Shown: positions 9,196-18,666, numbered from the stretch's first letter. The stretch: DNA of 64,000 bases from Pontibacter sp. FD36 (GCF_015686655.1 NZ_JADPMP010000006.1:1-64000), one strand, 5' to 3'. Numbers and translations are program-made. Notes: generated from the sequence alone by a model not told the origin.

Positions 9196-12100
9196 ATGCG
9201 TTTCACCATAAGGTTATTGTTACTGTTCCTGTGCTGCGTTGCTGCAGGCGAAGTGGCTATGGCCCAGCCTAATGTGCAGACCTTTGGCCGGAGCCGAATT
9301 CAGTATAAGAACTTCGACTGGAAGCTCTACAGCACCCAGAACTTTAACATATACTTCTATGCCGGCGGCGACCAGTCAGCACGCAATGCGGCTGAGTATG
9401 CTGAGCGTGAACTTAAGCGCATCACCAGTTTTATCGGTTATTATCCTTACTCCAAGATCACACTCATCGTGTATAACTCGATGACGGACCTGAAGCAAAG
9501 CAACATCGGTATGCAGCGCGACCAGTTCCAGACCGGGGGCGAAACGCTCTTTATCAAAAACAAGCTGGAACTAGCCTACGATGGTACTCAAACTGACTTT
9601 AAGCGTGACCTGAGTTATCAGCTAACCGAGCTCCTGCTAAACGACATGATGTATGGCGGCAGCCTGAAAGAGGCGCTGCAGAGCAGTTACCTGCTGCGCC
9701 TGCCTGACTGGTTTATCAGTGGGGTGGCGGCTTACACCGCTGAGGGCTGGAGCCTGCGCATGGACAACTATGTGCGCGACATGCTGATGGTCAACAGCAA
9801 AGCCCGCATGGAAGACGTACTAGCCCGTGATCAGGAGTTAGGCGGTCAGGCTGTCTGGAACTACATTGCTGAACGCTATGGCTATACCTCCATTCAAAAC
9901 ATCCTGAACCTGACCCGTATTACCCGCGACACCGAGGTGGGCATTACCAGCAGCCTGAACATTCCATACAAGCGCTTCCTGCAGGACTGCCATAACTATT
10001 ACATGCAGATCAACACCCGCGGCGAGAATCCGCTGGTGAGCCTGCCTGCCGAGAATAAAATTTTCCAGAAGAACAGAAAAGACAATCAGTATACCCAACC
10101 TGTGCTGAACCCGGCCGGAACTTTGATGGCTTACGCCGAAAACGAGAACGGCAGCTACCAGATCATTGTGAAAGAGGTAGGAAGCAACCGCAGTCGTGTG
10201 GTATGGAAGAGCGGGTATAAGACCGTTGACCAGCGCATCGACTATAAGTTGCCTGTGCTGGCCTGGCGTACCAACACGCAGCTTGGCTTTGTGGAAGCAA
10301 GAAGAGGCCAGATGGTGCTGCGTCAGATCAACTCGACCCGCCGGCGCTCCCGCATCCCGGTGTTTGATGATATCCGTACCCCTGCCGTAACGCTTAGCCA
10401 GTTCTCGCAGGTGCGTGACATGAGCTACTCCGAAGACGGCAGTACGCTCCTGATCAGCGCTGTGCGCGATGGGCAGACTGACCTATACCTGCTTTCAAGC
10501 GGCGGGCGTATGCAGCAGCAACTCACCAATGACATTTACGACGATATACAGCCGGTCTTCCTCAAAGGGGGAAGCAACCAAATCGCCTTCAGCTCCAACC
10601 GCTTCATTGATACGACCGGGCAGACAGCCACAGGTAGTTTTGCGGGTGTGGTAAACAACTACGACATCTTCCTGATGTCACGTGACGGGGGCAATGCCCG
10701 GCAAATCACTTTCTCCATAGCGAGCGAACTGCGACCACGTGCCACAGATGACGGCAACCTGGTATACCTGAGCGAAGAGACCGGTGTGCGCAGCCTGTAT
10801 CGCTTCGATATTGCCGCTGGCACCAGTCGTCCCATCACCAACTTCCTGCAGGATATCGAGAGTTATGACGTAGGGGGAGGTGTAAATGCCCTGGTACTGA
10901 CGGCCAGAGACAATGCCCGCAGCTTTGTTTACGCTTTCCCGACATTCAGTCCTACCACCCAGGACTCGCTCCCTAAGACCTCACGGCAGATTATACTGGA
11001 AACCCGCGCCCGAAGCGCCGCCGCAGCAACAACTGCTACCACACGCAAAATAGTGGAGGGCACAACTACGCGCAAGAGAACGCCACGCCAGGGGGAAGTA
11101 GACATTGAAAACTACCAGTTCGAGAGCGATGCCAAAGAGCAGCAGGAAGCGGAAGCAAAGGCCAAGACACAGGCCGCGGCACCGCAGCGCGCCCGTACAA
11201 CTGATGGTGGCGTACCGATTGCAGGCCCTGTAAACTATGACCTGCGCTTTAGTGTGCAGGAGGTGATTACGTCGGTATACGCTGATCCGCAGTTGGGCTT
11301 TGGTATAGTGGCTGGCGTGAACATGAGCGACCTGTTCGAAAACCATCACATCCGGGGCAACGCCTTTGTGCGCACCGACCTCGAGACCAGCCGCATGTTT
11401 GCCGAATACATGAACCTCAAAAACCGTTTCGACATCGGCTTGCAGTACCGGCGTGATGTGATCGTGGGGCAGGCGCCGGAGTTCCCGGGCTCTGTGGTGC
11501 GCTTCGGCAAACACGAATTCTCGCCTACCCTGGTATACCCGCTCAGCTACAGCACCAGCATCCGCATGCAGCCCAGGTTTGTGAACACGCGCTTTACCTA
11601 CATCAACAGTTTTGTGACACCAGACAGAACCGACTACTTCGGTGGCGGTAGTGTGGAACTGGTCTTTGACAACTCCGTGGTGCGGGGCGTAAATATGCTG
11701 GAAGGCACCCGCATGAAAGCAGGTATCATGAGCCTGAAAAACTTTGAGCACAGTTCTGAGAACTTCAGTAAGTTTTACCTGGATGTGCGTCATTACCAGA
11801 AAATTCACCGACAGATCACATTGGCAGGTCGTATCAACTATGGTACTTTCTTCGGTAACGCGCCCAAAAACTTCCTGATCGGGGGCATGGACAACTGGCT
11901 CTTCGCATCAGAAGACGACGGCAACCCGCGCGATGCTGTTGTGGTGAGAACGCCAGCCGACCTGTTTTACCTTGATTACACGACTCCGCTGCGTGGCTTC
12001 AATTTCAATGCTCGTCGGGGCTCCAAAGTGCTGCTGGCCAATCTGGAGTTGCGCGTACCTATTGTGCAGTATCTCTATGACGGACCTATACCTTCGGGCT

Positions 12101-12402
12101 TCTTCCGCAACCTGCAGTTCACTGCTTTCGGTGACGCCGGGTCAGCTTACAATGGTACCAACCCGTTCACGGGCAACAACTCTATCAATACCCGCGTGAT
12201 AGGCGGCCGTATAGACCAAACCAACACGAGTCCGTTCGAGATCACGGTGATCAACTATCGTAACCCATTCCTGTTGGGCTATGGTGTAGGTGCACGTACC
12301 ACCTTGTTCGGGGTATACGGCAAGGTTGACATGGCCTGGAGCCAGGAGGACAATTCGCGCAGAGGGCCTAAGTTTTACATCACCTTAGGCTACGACTTCT
12401 AA
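9196..12402 (+). CDS. Large envelope protein: degenerate peptidase-MA-like domain, PD40 beta-propeller, C-terminal outer-membrane barrel
   Basis: The 1068-residue protein has a signal peptide (cleavage near AMAQ, residue 24). Residues about 35-270 resemble the gluzincin-like peptidase MA fold, but the helix where HEXXH would stand reads YQLTELLLN, so zinc catalysis is unlikely. Residues about 290-590 contain TolB/PD40-type propeller repeats (DLYLLSSGG, QIAFSSNRF, DIFLMSRDGG). A low-complexity Ala/Thr/Arg linker (about 590-670) leads to some 400 residues of amphipathic strands ending in KFYITLGYDF, as in Omp85/surface-antigen barrels. It likely sits in the outer membrane with the propeller in the periplasm. 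Function is unknown. It lies between the oxidoreductase and a serine hydrolase with gaps of 4 and 8 bases. Confidence 0.8.
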   Translation: MRFTIRLLLLFLCCVAAGEVAMAQPNVQTFGRSRIQYKNFDWKLYSTQNFNIYFYAGGDQSARNAAEYAERELKRITSFIGYYPYSKITLIVYNSMTDLKQSNIGMQRDQFQTGGETLFIKNKLELAYDGTQTDFKRDLSYQLTELLLNDMMYGGSLKEALQSSYLLRLPDWFISGVAAYTAEGWSLRMDNYVRDMLMVNSKARMEDVLARDQELGGQAVWNYIAERYGYTSIQNILNLTRITRDTEVGITSSLNIPYKRFLQDCHNYYMQINTRGENPLVSLPAENKIFQKNRKDNQYTQPVLNPAGTLMAYAENENGSYQIIVKEVGSNRSRVVWKSGYKTVDQRIDYKLPVLAWRTNTQLGFVEARRGQMVLRQINSTRRRSRIPVFDDIRTPAVTLSQFSQVRDMSYSEDGSTLLISAVRDGQTDLYLLSSGGRMQQQLTNDIYDDIQPVFLKGGSNQIAFSSNRFIDTTGQTATGSFAGVVNNYDIFLMSRDGGNARQITFSIASELRPRATDDGNLVYLSEETGVRSLYRFDIAAGTSRPITNFLQDIESYDVGGGVNALVLTARDNARSFVYAFPTFSPTTQDSLPKTSRQIILETRARSAAAATTATTRKIVEGTTTRKRTPRQGEVDIENYQFESDAKEQQEAEAKAKTQAAAPQRARTTDGGVPIAGPVNYDLRFSVQEVITSVYADPQLGFGIVAGVNMSDLFENHHIRGNAFVRTDLETSRMFAEYMNLKNRFDIGLQYRRDVIVGQAPEFPGSVVRFGKHEFSPTLVYPLSYSTSIRMQPRFVNTRFTYINSFVTPDRTDYFGGGSVELVFDNSVVRGVNMLEGTRMKAGIMSLKNFEHSSENFSKFYLDVRHYQKIHRQITLAGRINYGTFFGNAPKNFLIGGMDNWLFASEDDGNPRDAVVVRTPADLFYLDYTTPLRGFNFNARRGSKVLLANLELRVPIVQYLYDGPIPSGFFRNLQFTAFGDAGSAYNGTNPFTGNNSINTRVIGGRIDQTNTSPFEITVINYRNPFLLGYGVGARTTLFGVYGKVDMAWSQEDNSRRGPKFYITLGYDF

Positions 12403-12410
12403 ACAGAGGC

Positions 12411-13562
12411 ATGAACCGGAAAACCAAACGATTTGGTATTGGCTTTATTCTGGTGATCGGTCTGGCAGCCGCCTGGCTGCACATGGCCGACAAAAACTAC
12501 GTGTACAAAGCTTTGTACCATAACTTCGCTGATATTGACGATCACCTGATCTTTCACCAGCGCAAGATCAAAGCGGCTGATGAACCCCGGCCCTGGCCGC
12601 TTGCGACAAACTACAATCAGCTTACACTGCCGCAGGAGCTGCAACAGCTGCACAAGGAGCTGGAATCAGTTGCCTTCGTGGTGGTGCACCGCGATTCGCT
12701 TCTGTATGAGCAGTACTGGGACGGCTATTCAGAAGAGTCGCTGAGCAACTCGTTTTCGGTAGCCAAAAGTATTGTGAGCATCCTGGTAGGTATAGCCCTG
12801 AAGGAGGGAACAATTCAAAGTATAGACCAGCCGGTAAGTGATTTTTTACCGGATTTCAGAGAGGGAGCAAAGGCAAAGATCACACTCCGGCACCTGCTCT
12901 GGATGAGCTCCGGCCTCAACTGGGACGAATCCTATGGCAATCCGTTCTCTGTCACAACCGAGGCCTACTATGGGTCTGACCTGAAGAAAGTGATTCGAAG
13001 GCTGGAAGCGGTGGAGGAACCCGGTCAGGCCTTCTCCTATAAAAGCGGTGATACCCAAATACTGGCTTTCGTGCTGGAAGCGGCCACCGGTCAAAGGCTG
13101 GCGGACTATGCCGAAGAGAAGCTGTGGCGCCCCCTTGGAGCGGAGCAGAAGGCTGAATGGAGCATTGACCATCCCCTCGGAAATGAGAAAGCCTATTGCT
13201 GCTTCTTTTCTAATGCCAGAGATTTTGCCCGTATCGGGCAACTATACCTGCAAAAAGGAGTCTGGCAGGGTGATACGCTTGTATCGCCACAGTACGTGCA
13301 GGCTTCCCTTACCCCAAGCGGCCTGACAGATGCCAACACTGGTGATCCTACCAGGCACTATGGCTACCAGTGGTGGTTACTTCCGGACTACAAAGGCCAA
13401 TCCATCTTCTACGCACGTGGCATACTGGGGCAGTACATCATCGTGCTGCCTGAGAAAGAGCTTGTGATTGTGCGACTTGGCAAAAAAAGGGGCGAACGCA
13501 TTAACCATCATCCTGCTGAGGTCACGGGTATGATTGATGCGGTAAATCAAATGGTGCCCTAG
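12411..13562 (+). CDS. Serine hydrolase, beta-lactamase/penicillin-binding fold (class C-like)
   Basis: The 383-residue protein carries an N-terminal membrane segment (residues 8-24) and a class C beta-lactamase-like domain. The nucleophile motif SVAK is at 116-119 (S116, K119) and the second motif is YKS (Y210, S212). Late GGY/KTG-type residues are not clear, which is common in esterase/amidase members of this group. It probably hydrolyses an ester or peptide-like substrate at the outer face of the inner membrane; resistance to antibiotics should not be assumed. The start is 8 bases after the preceding stop, so it likely belongs to the same transcript. Confidence 0.87.
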   Translation: MNRKTKRFGIGFILVIGLAAAWLHMADKNYVYKALYHNFADIDDHLIFHQRKIKAADEPRPWPLATNYNQLTLPQELQQLHKELESVAFVVVHRDSLLYEQYWDGYSEESLSNSFSVAKSIVSILVGIALKEGTIQSIDQPVSDFLPDFREGAKAKITLRHLLWMSSGLNWDESYGNPFSVTTEAYYGSDLKKVIRRLEAVEEPGQAFSYKSGDTQILAFVLEAATGQRLADYAEEKLWRPLGAEQKAEWSIDHPLGNEKAYCCFFSNARDFARIGQLYLQKGVWQGDTLVSPQYVQASLTPSGLTDANTGDPTRHYGYQWWLLPDYKGQSIFYARGILGQYIIVLPEKELVIVRLGKKRGERINHHPAEVTGMIDAVNQMVP

Positions 13563-13718
13563 GTATAGGATCCCCTCCAAAAAGACAGGACTCGGACTGG
13601 AATTCCATCGCCTTGTCAGGACCCCGCTGCCTGTCCGGATTTGAGCTTTTAGCTTTCCACCTGCGTATAAGTGAGGAATTATAGCTAATTTGCCGGAACA
13701 TCATCTTATATAGTGCTT

Positions 13719-14600
13719 ATGTTGCAGTCCATGACAGGCTATGGCAGTGCCCGCCTCGATACTGACCAGTATTCTATTAACGTCGAAATCAGATCGCTCA
13801 ACTCCAAAGGTATGGACCTGTCCGTGCGTCTGCCACGCTTCCTTTCGGAGCGTGAGTACGAGATCCGCACCATGCTGACAAAAGCGCTTGTGCGCGGTAA
13901 AGTGAGCATCTGCGTTGACTATGCTAAAAACAAAGCGCAGAAAGCCAAGAGTAATATCAACAAAGACCTACTCAAAGCATACTACGAGGAACTGAACGCG
14001 GCTGCCGATATGGTGGGCGGATCTAAAAATGACCTTTTCCGGTTGGCCCTGCACATGCCGGATGTACTGCAGCAGGACCAGGGCGAAGACGAGGAAGGCG
14101 AAGCCGACTGGGATACAGTTCAGCCACTAGTGCAGCAGGCGCTTGAGAGCATCAACTCGTTCCGGGCTGATGAAGGCAAGGCGCTTACTGCAGAGATCAT
14201 GTCCTACATTGATCGTATCCGAATACTGCTGGCTGAGGTCGAAAAGCAAGACCCGGTGCGCATGGAGTACATCCGCAACCGCATCAAGAACCATATCACT
14301 GAAATATCAAATTCCGACCACTACGACCAGAACCGCTACGAGCAGGAGATGATCTATTACATGGAAAAGCTTGATATAGCGGAAGAGAAAGTTCGCCTGA
14401 TCAACCACCTGCATTACTTCACGGAAACGGTATACCTGCCGGAGCCTACTGGCAAAAAGCTGGGTTTCATTTCGCAGGAGATCGGCCGGGAGATCAATAC
14501 GATCGGTTCCAAAGCCAACGACGCGACTATACAACATCATGTCGTGGAAATGAAAGAGGAGCTGGAAAAGATAAAAGAGCAAATCAACAACATCCTATAG
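13719..14600 (+). CDS. yicC: YicC family endoribonuclease-like protein
   Basis: The 293-residue protein starts with the family hallmark QSMTGYGSA and ends in the conserved DUF1732 segment GKKLGFISQEIGREINTIGSKA. YicC proteins are hexameric endoribonucleases linked to small-RNA turnover and stationary-phase survival in E. coli. A GTG two codons upstream (13713) is open, but the ATG at 13719 places MTGYG at the normal distance from the N terminus. It is separated by about 155 bases from the serine hydrolase and followed by a good terminator, so it is probably a single-gene transcript. Confidence 0.93.
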   Translation: MLQSMTGYGSARLDTDQYSINVEIRSLNSKGMDLSVRLPRFLSEREYEIRTMLTKALVRGKVSICVDYAKNKAQKAKSNINKDLLKAYYEELNAAADMVGGSKNDLFRLALHMPDVLQQDQGEDEEGEADWDTVQPLVQQALESINSFRADEGKALTAEIMSYIDRIRILLAEVEKQDPVRMEYIRNRIKNHITEISNSDHYDQNRYEQEMIYYMEKLDIAEEKVRLINHLHYFTETVYLPEPTGKKLGFISQEIGREINTIGSKANDATIQHHVVEMKEELEKIKEQINNIL

Positions 14601-14623
14601 CAAACTTGCTACCGAGCCAATTT

Positions 14624-14657
14624 AAAGCAGCTGCCTATGCGGGTAGCTGCTTTTTTT
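14624..14657 (+). terminator. Terminator after yicC
   Basis: A stem (arms 14624-14635 and 14641-14653, one mismatch) ends in a run of seven T. It is 23 bases past the yicC stop and has the classical intrinsic form. Confidence 0.82.
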
Positions 14658-14968
14658 GTGATCAATAGCTGACGCCATCTCTCTGAGGATTAGTGTTTAA
14701 ACATTCGCATGCAGATAGAGGCCTGAAGAATTTTTTTTAATTCTTTTTGAAATTTTTTTTGGTTGTGGGGGTGCTTTGTTATTGCAACCCAGTTTCATAA
14801 GCATCCTTAAATTCTTATATAAGTTATATTTAATGTTTATTATTTCCGAAACTTTTTGAGAGCGATAAATATGTTGTTAAAACGCTGATTTTCAGTTTGT
14901 TTAGGTTGTTGTGTGGCTGGTTGTTTTCATCTATATTTCGTCATGTTTAACTATAAAAATATATTTTA
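14658..14968 (+). other. AT-rich leader/intergenic region upstream of the M57-like protease
   Basis: This stretch contains long T tracts (for example near 14728-14760) and falls well below its neighbours in GC. There is no plausible gene. A candidate promoter lies at 14909-14939. The T tracts could cause intrinsic curvature or serve as an upstream activating element; that is inference. Confidence 0.5.
14909..14939 (+). promoter_or_regulatory. Candidate Bacteroidota promoter for the zinc protease lipoprotein
   Basis: TTG (14909-14911), 20 bases, then TATATTTC (14932-14939), matching 7 of 8 positions of TAnnTTTG when wildcards count as matches. The start codon follows 29 bases later. Confidence 0.42.
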
Positions 14969-15772
14969 ATGAAAACAACACGCTTACTTTCGCTCCTGGC
15001 CCTGGCGGTCATGTTCAGTTTCTCCTCTTGCCAGAAAGAAGAGGCAGATGTAACAGCCAACGAGATTTCACCCCTCGCCATGGCCAAAATCTCAGAGATG
15101 GGTTTCAATACAGACAATGTGCAGCGCACCGAGGGTGGCTACATTGTGGAGGGTGACATTTTCTTCTCTGAAGGCGACCTGCAGGCCTCTCCGGAAACCA
15201 CGGCCCTGCGCGTGGGTGAGGAGGAGCAGTACCGCACCAACAACCTGGTAAGCGTGGGCTCCAGCCGCACGATCAACGTGGCCATCACCACCAGCCTGCC
15301 TTCCTCTTATGTATCAGCCCTGGACGAAGCCATCCGTCGCTTCAACGCCGAGAACCTGCGCCTGAAGTTCCGTCGTGTGTCCTCGGGTTACAACATCCTG
15401 GTATCAAAGGCGCCAAGCGGGTCTTCTTACCTGGCCTCTGCTGGTTTTCCTTCCGGCGGCAACCCTTACAACTCTGTTAAAGTGAACTCAGACTATCTGG
15501 GCTCCAACCCGGGTACCAACTACCTGGCTACGATCCTGGCGCACGAGATCGGTCACACGATCGGCTTCCGTCACACCGACTACATGAACAGAGCCTACAG
15601 CTGTGGTGGTTCGTACTACAACGAGGGTGCTTCTACAGTAGGAGCTGTGCACATCCCGGGCACACCGACTGGCGCTGATCCTAACTCCTGGATGCTGGCC
15701 TGCATCGGCACTGGCGTGAACCGCTACTTCAACTCCAACGACAGAACAGCTTTGAGATACCTGTATCAGTAA
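14969..15772 (+). CDS. Lipoprotein zinc metalloprotease, M57/HEIGH family
   Basis: The 267-residue precursor has a lipoprotein signal peptide with lipobox FSSC (C21). The catalytic motif HEIGHTIGFRHTD gives H192, E193, H196 and H202 as the metzincin-type HExxHxxxxxH set. This is the dual-action HEIGH/peptidase M57 family of Bacteroidota surface or periplasmic proteases, whose substrates are mostly unknown. Codons are strongly biased to C/G-ending forms, which may mean high expression. It has its own AT-rich upstream region and a strong terminator, so it is probably monocistronic. Confidence 0.9.
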   Translation: MKTTRLLSLLALAVMFSFSSCQKEEADVTANEISPLAMAKISEMGFNTDNVQRTEGGYIVEGDIFFSEGDLQASPETTALRVGEEEQYRTNNLVSVGSSRTINVAITTSLPSSYVSALDEAIRRFNAENLRLKFRRVSSGYNILVSKAPSGSSYLASAGFPSGGNPYNSVKVNSDYLGSNPGTNYLATILAHEIGHTIGFRHTDYMNRAYSCGGSYYNEGASTVGAVHIPGTPTGADPNSWMLACIGTGVNRYFNSNDRTALRYLYQ

Positions 15773-15798
15773 TCCAGAGCGTTTAACTATGGTCTGAG

Positions 15799-15833
15799 AA
15801 GCACAGTTCCCGGCAGGGAGCTGTGCTTTTTTT
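15799..15833 (+). terminator. Terminator after the M57-like protease
   Basis: A 13-bp stem with one G-U pair (arms 15799-15811 and 15816-15828, loop GGCA) followed by seven T, 26 bases past the stop codon. Confidence 0.87.
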
Positions 15834-15858
15834 GTGCCTATTTTCAAGCACAGCAGCC

Positions 15859-15936
15859 AGGTATAGGTATAGGTATAGGTATAGGTATAGGTATAGGTAT
15901 AGGTATAGGTATAGGTATAGGTATAGGTATAGGTAT
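15859..15936. repeat. Tandem hexamer array, 13 perfect copies of AGGTAT
   Basis: Seventy-eight bases consist of thirteen uninterrupted AGGTAT units. The array lies between the 3' ends of two convergent genes (M57-like protease and subtilase), so length change would not alter a promoter or reading frame. The unit is the same as the core of the dispersed AGGTATA word found throughout the window. Such an array could arise by slippage from a pre-existing copy. Confidence 0.97.
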
Positions 15937-16017
15937 GCGGTTTGATAAGGATAGCTGAGGATCCGGTTGATACAGGGACTTGATCTGGACGGACTGTCAG
16001 CCCTGCAATTTCAAAAC

Positions 16018-18666
16018 TTACTGCAGCACCATCTTACCTGATACTACTGCTCCTTTTTCATTTGTAAAACGGATAATGTAGAGCCCGGGGGAAAGGCCTT
16101 TCGTCTGTAATTCCTTCAGCATACCGGTTTCCTGCGATTCCTGTACAAATCTGCCCAGGCGGTCAAAGATCTGAACTTTCACCGTTTCGCTTTCCACAGC
16201 TACAAACACAGTTTCGCCTGCCGCTACCGGATTAGGGAATACCTGTACAAAGTTCTTTGGAGTATGAATTACCGTCTCCTCCTGGCTATAAATCATTTTG
16301 CCATCGGTTGTGGTGACACTTGCCCGGTACACATTGCGGCCAGGTACGGGGTTGTTATCTATGAGTTGGTAGCGCAAGCTACTGGAAGGCGTACCGGCAT
16401 GCACAGTCTCAAATCCATCTTTCTCTAGGCGCTCCAGGCGCAGGTATCCTAACTGATGCGTAGTGCTGAGACTTAGGGAAAAGCGGACCACATCGGGAGT
16501 CACTAACTGGCGGGGCTGAAAGTTACTGATGTAGCAGGGGGATGTTTCAACCTCGGCAGTGATGCTTCGGCCGTAGGCGGCCTGGGTGCCCTCAATGAGG
16601 GGGGCTACTGCCAGGTAATTTCCCTGGAGTAAGCTTCTGTCTACTATAGCAAGGGTGTCAACTGTCTTCAGAAGCGGCTCCAGATGGGTAGCACCTAACT
16701 GGAATAGCTGATACTCCTGGGCATTGGGTTGTCTGGACCAGTGTAGCATCACCTGTTCCTCACAATTAAAGCCGATGCGTAGATCTGCTGGCTTAGCCAG
16801 GATAAAGGTTTCTGTTTGGAGGTCCATGCCTTTGCTGAGCATGCGGAGCTGTCCTAGTGCTGCTGTATCCGGCGTTTGCCAGGTATAGCTGCCCTGTCTC
16901 AGATCTATACCTTCTGCTATAGTGTGCCAGGTGTCAGAAGCCTGCAGGCGGTACTGCAGCGTGGCTATGCCAGTAACGGTGCCAGTCTGCCAGGCAAGGC
17001 GGTTGGGTTGTCCGGCTGTGAGGGTAGAAGCGGCAACAGGGTATAGCCATTCCATGCCCTGCTCCAGTTCATACACCAGGCTGAACTTTTGCGGTCCCTG
17101 TAGTACTTTGTAGCCGGTCACTTGCAAGGTATAGGTGCCGGCTGCTGGTGCTTCCAGCGTGATCTGTTCTACGTTGTTCAGGCGGTCGATGCTCCGCCGT
17201 GCTGGTCGGTGCAGCGAGTCGGGGTGTGGGTAAGTGCTCAGTACCCAAGGCCGCCAGCTCTTGCCCGAGGAGGTGTGGCGCAGCACCAGATCAAGGTCGT
17301 TGATGAGCGCCTGCTCGGCATTAGGCTCTGCTTGCGGGTCGTGCCATACCAAGGTTGCCTTCAACCGGCGTACGCCTGTGGGGACTTTCAGCTGAATGCT
17401 GCGGGTTTGACCCGTTGCAACAGCATCCAATTTGAAATGCTGCGCTTGAATGGCTCGAAGCGCCCCGAGCGCATCGGCATTCCCAAATCCTGACGTAAAA
17501 TCAGGTCCTGGACTGCCTACTTCATCGGCACTGTTGATCAAGGCCGCTTTTACCAGTGAGGCCGGTGGCAAACTGCCATACTTTGCCCGATAGGACTGCT
17601 GCACCAGCAAGGCTATACCTGAAACCACAGCAGCAGCCTGCGAAGTGCCTCCGGCTCCGTGCGCTACCAGTTCAGGCTTGATGCGACCATCATAAGCAGG
17701 TCCTCTGGAACTGAGCATGCCTACCTGCCCATCCGGGTCTAGTGCTCCCACGCTCAGTGTGTTTTTGGAGGTCTTGAACTGCCCGGTCAGGTTGGCTATA
17801 CCTGGGAGGTTGGCATAAGTGCCGCTTGTTTCGGATTTATCGCCACTGTTGCCCGACGAAAATACGTGAAGCAACTCAGGATGCTGATAGCTCTGCTGGT
17901 CATAGGCCTGCGCCTCCAGGCCATAGTAGTTCTCCACACCCACACCATAGGAGTGATTTTGAACGCTTATACCTTGAGCCAGCAGTGTCTCGCTCTCGTC
18001 AGGGAACAGCTCCTCGAAGCTGGAGTGAGCGATAAAGGTATGCTGCGTGACACCTTTGCCATTCGGACCGGTATTGCCGGCGCCTGCTATCAGGGTGGCC
18101 ATGGTGGTGGCGTGCGGACTACGGTTGCCCTCCATTGACTGCGGGTTGATTACACGGCCCTGCAAATCGATATCCTCCGGGTCAAAGGCGTATTCCTTTA
18201 CGGATACCGCCATACCTTGACCGGTCAGCTCTGGAAATTCAGCTTGGGCAGCGTAGACATTGTTCACCACAAAGTCTGCATCACGCAACTCCAACTCTTC
18301 CACGGCCTGACGGTGAGGCTTGTCGATGTATAGGACTTTAGGGGAATCAGCCAGTTGCAGTAACTGGCTTGGTTTAATGCCAGTCACCAGCAGGGTATTA
18401 GGCTGATCGCCTGTGTCTGAAACCCTTAGATCCAGTTGCTGCTGATGAAGCCAGGTATAGAAACCCTGTTTGTCTGATACTTTGATGCGATAAGAGGCAG
18501 CTGGAAGTTCTCTGGTGACCCCTTGCAGGGGAGGTGCGAGTTTGCGGATTACCTGCTTTGGGAGCGGTGACGCTGCTTGCTGTGCCTGGAGGTGGAGCGG
18601 GAGCAACGCCAGCAGGCAAAGCACAGGTACCCAAAATGTTTGTTTAAGTTTGTAGCGTGGTGGCAT
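16018..18666 (-). CDS. T9SS-exported subtilisin-like serine peptidase (S8)
   Basis: The 882-residue protein has a signal peptide (cleavage near LQAQ, residue 29) and an S8 domain at about 145-400: H185 in RSPHATTMA, oxyanion N273 in SSGNSGD, and nucleophile S342 in GTSQAA. The usual Asp of the first motif is replaced: the strand reads VSVKEYAFD, placing E158 where D stands in classical subtilases. A beta-sandwich and fibronectin-like region follow. The last 75 residues are a type A T9SS sorting domain (FPNPV near 805, then LSPGLYIIRF and KMVLQ). It is probably secreted by the T9SS encoded here. It stands alone, convergent with the gene to its left. Confidence 0.92.
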   Translation of the reverse strand: MPPRYKLKQTFWVPVLCLLALLPLHLQAQQAASPLPKQVIRKLAPPLQGVTRELPAASYRIKVSDKQGFYTWLHQQQLDLRVSDTGDQPNTLLVTGIKPSQLLQLADSPKVLYIDKPHRQAVEELELRDADFVVNNVYAAQAEFPELTGQGMAVSVKEYAFDPEDIDLQGRVINPQSMEGNRSPHATTMATLIAGAGNTGPNGKGVTQHTFIAHSSFEELFPDESETLLAQGISVQNHSYGVGVENYYGLEAQAYDQQSYQHPELLHVFSSGNSGDKSETSGTYANLPGIANLTGQFKTSKNTLSVGALDPDGQVGMLSSRGPAYDGRIKPELVAHGAGGTSQAAAVVSGIALLVQQSYRAKYGSLPPASLVKAALINSADEVGSPGPDFTSGFGNADALGALRAIQAQHFKLDAVATGQTRSIQLKVPTGVRRLKATLVWHDPQAEPNAEQALINDLDLVLRHTSSGKSWRPWVLSTYPHPDSLHRPARRSIDRLNNVEQITLEAPAAGTYTLQVTGYKVLQGPQKFSLVYELEQGMEWLYPVAASTLTAGQPNRLAWQTGTVTGIATLQYRLQASDTWHTIAEGIDLRQGSYTWQTPDTAALGQLRMLSKGMDLQTETFILAKPADLRIGFNCEEQVMLHWSRQPNAQEYQLFQLGATHLEPLLKTVDTLAIVDRSLLQGNYLAVAPLIEGTQAAYGRSITAEVETSPCYISNFQPRQLVTPDVVRFSLSLSTTHQLGYLRLERLEKDGFETVHAGTPSSSLRYQLIDNNPVPGRNVYRASVTTTDGKMIYSQEETVIHTPKNFVQVFPNPVAAGETVFVAVESETVKVQIFDRLGRFVQESQETGMLKELQTKGLSPGLYIIRFTNEKGAVVSGKMVLQ

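Noticed and set aside
10981..11808. 275-residue open frame on the minus strand inside the large envelope protein gene
   Set aside because: It is antisense to a well-supported gene, has no domain, and is rich in His, Val and Ala as expected for a shadow frame.
12411..13562. Antibiotic-resistance beta-lactamase
   Set aside because: It has the SxxK and YxS motifs but no clear third motif and a membrane anchor; the family is mainly esterases and amidases.
15859..15936. CRISPR-like or phase-variable promoter repeat
   Set aside because: The array is a simple hexamer tandem without spacers, and lies between convergent 3' ends, so it is neither CRISPR nor a promoter or frame switch.
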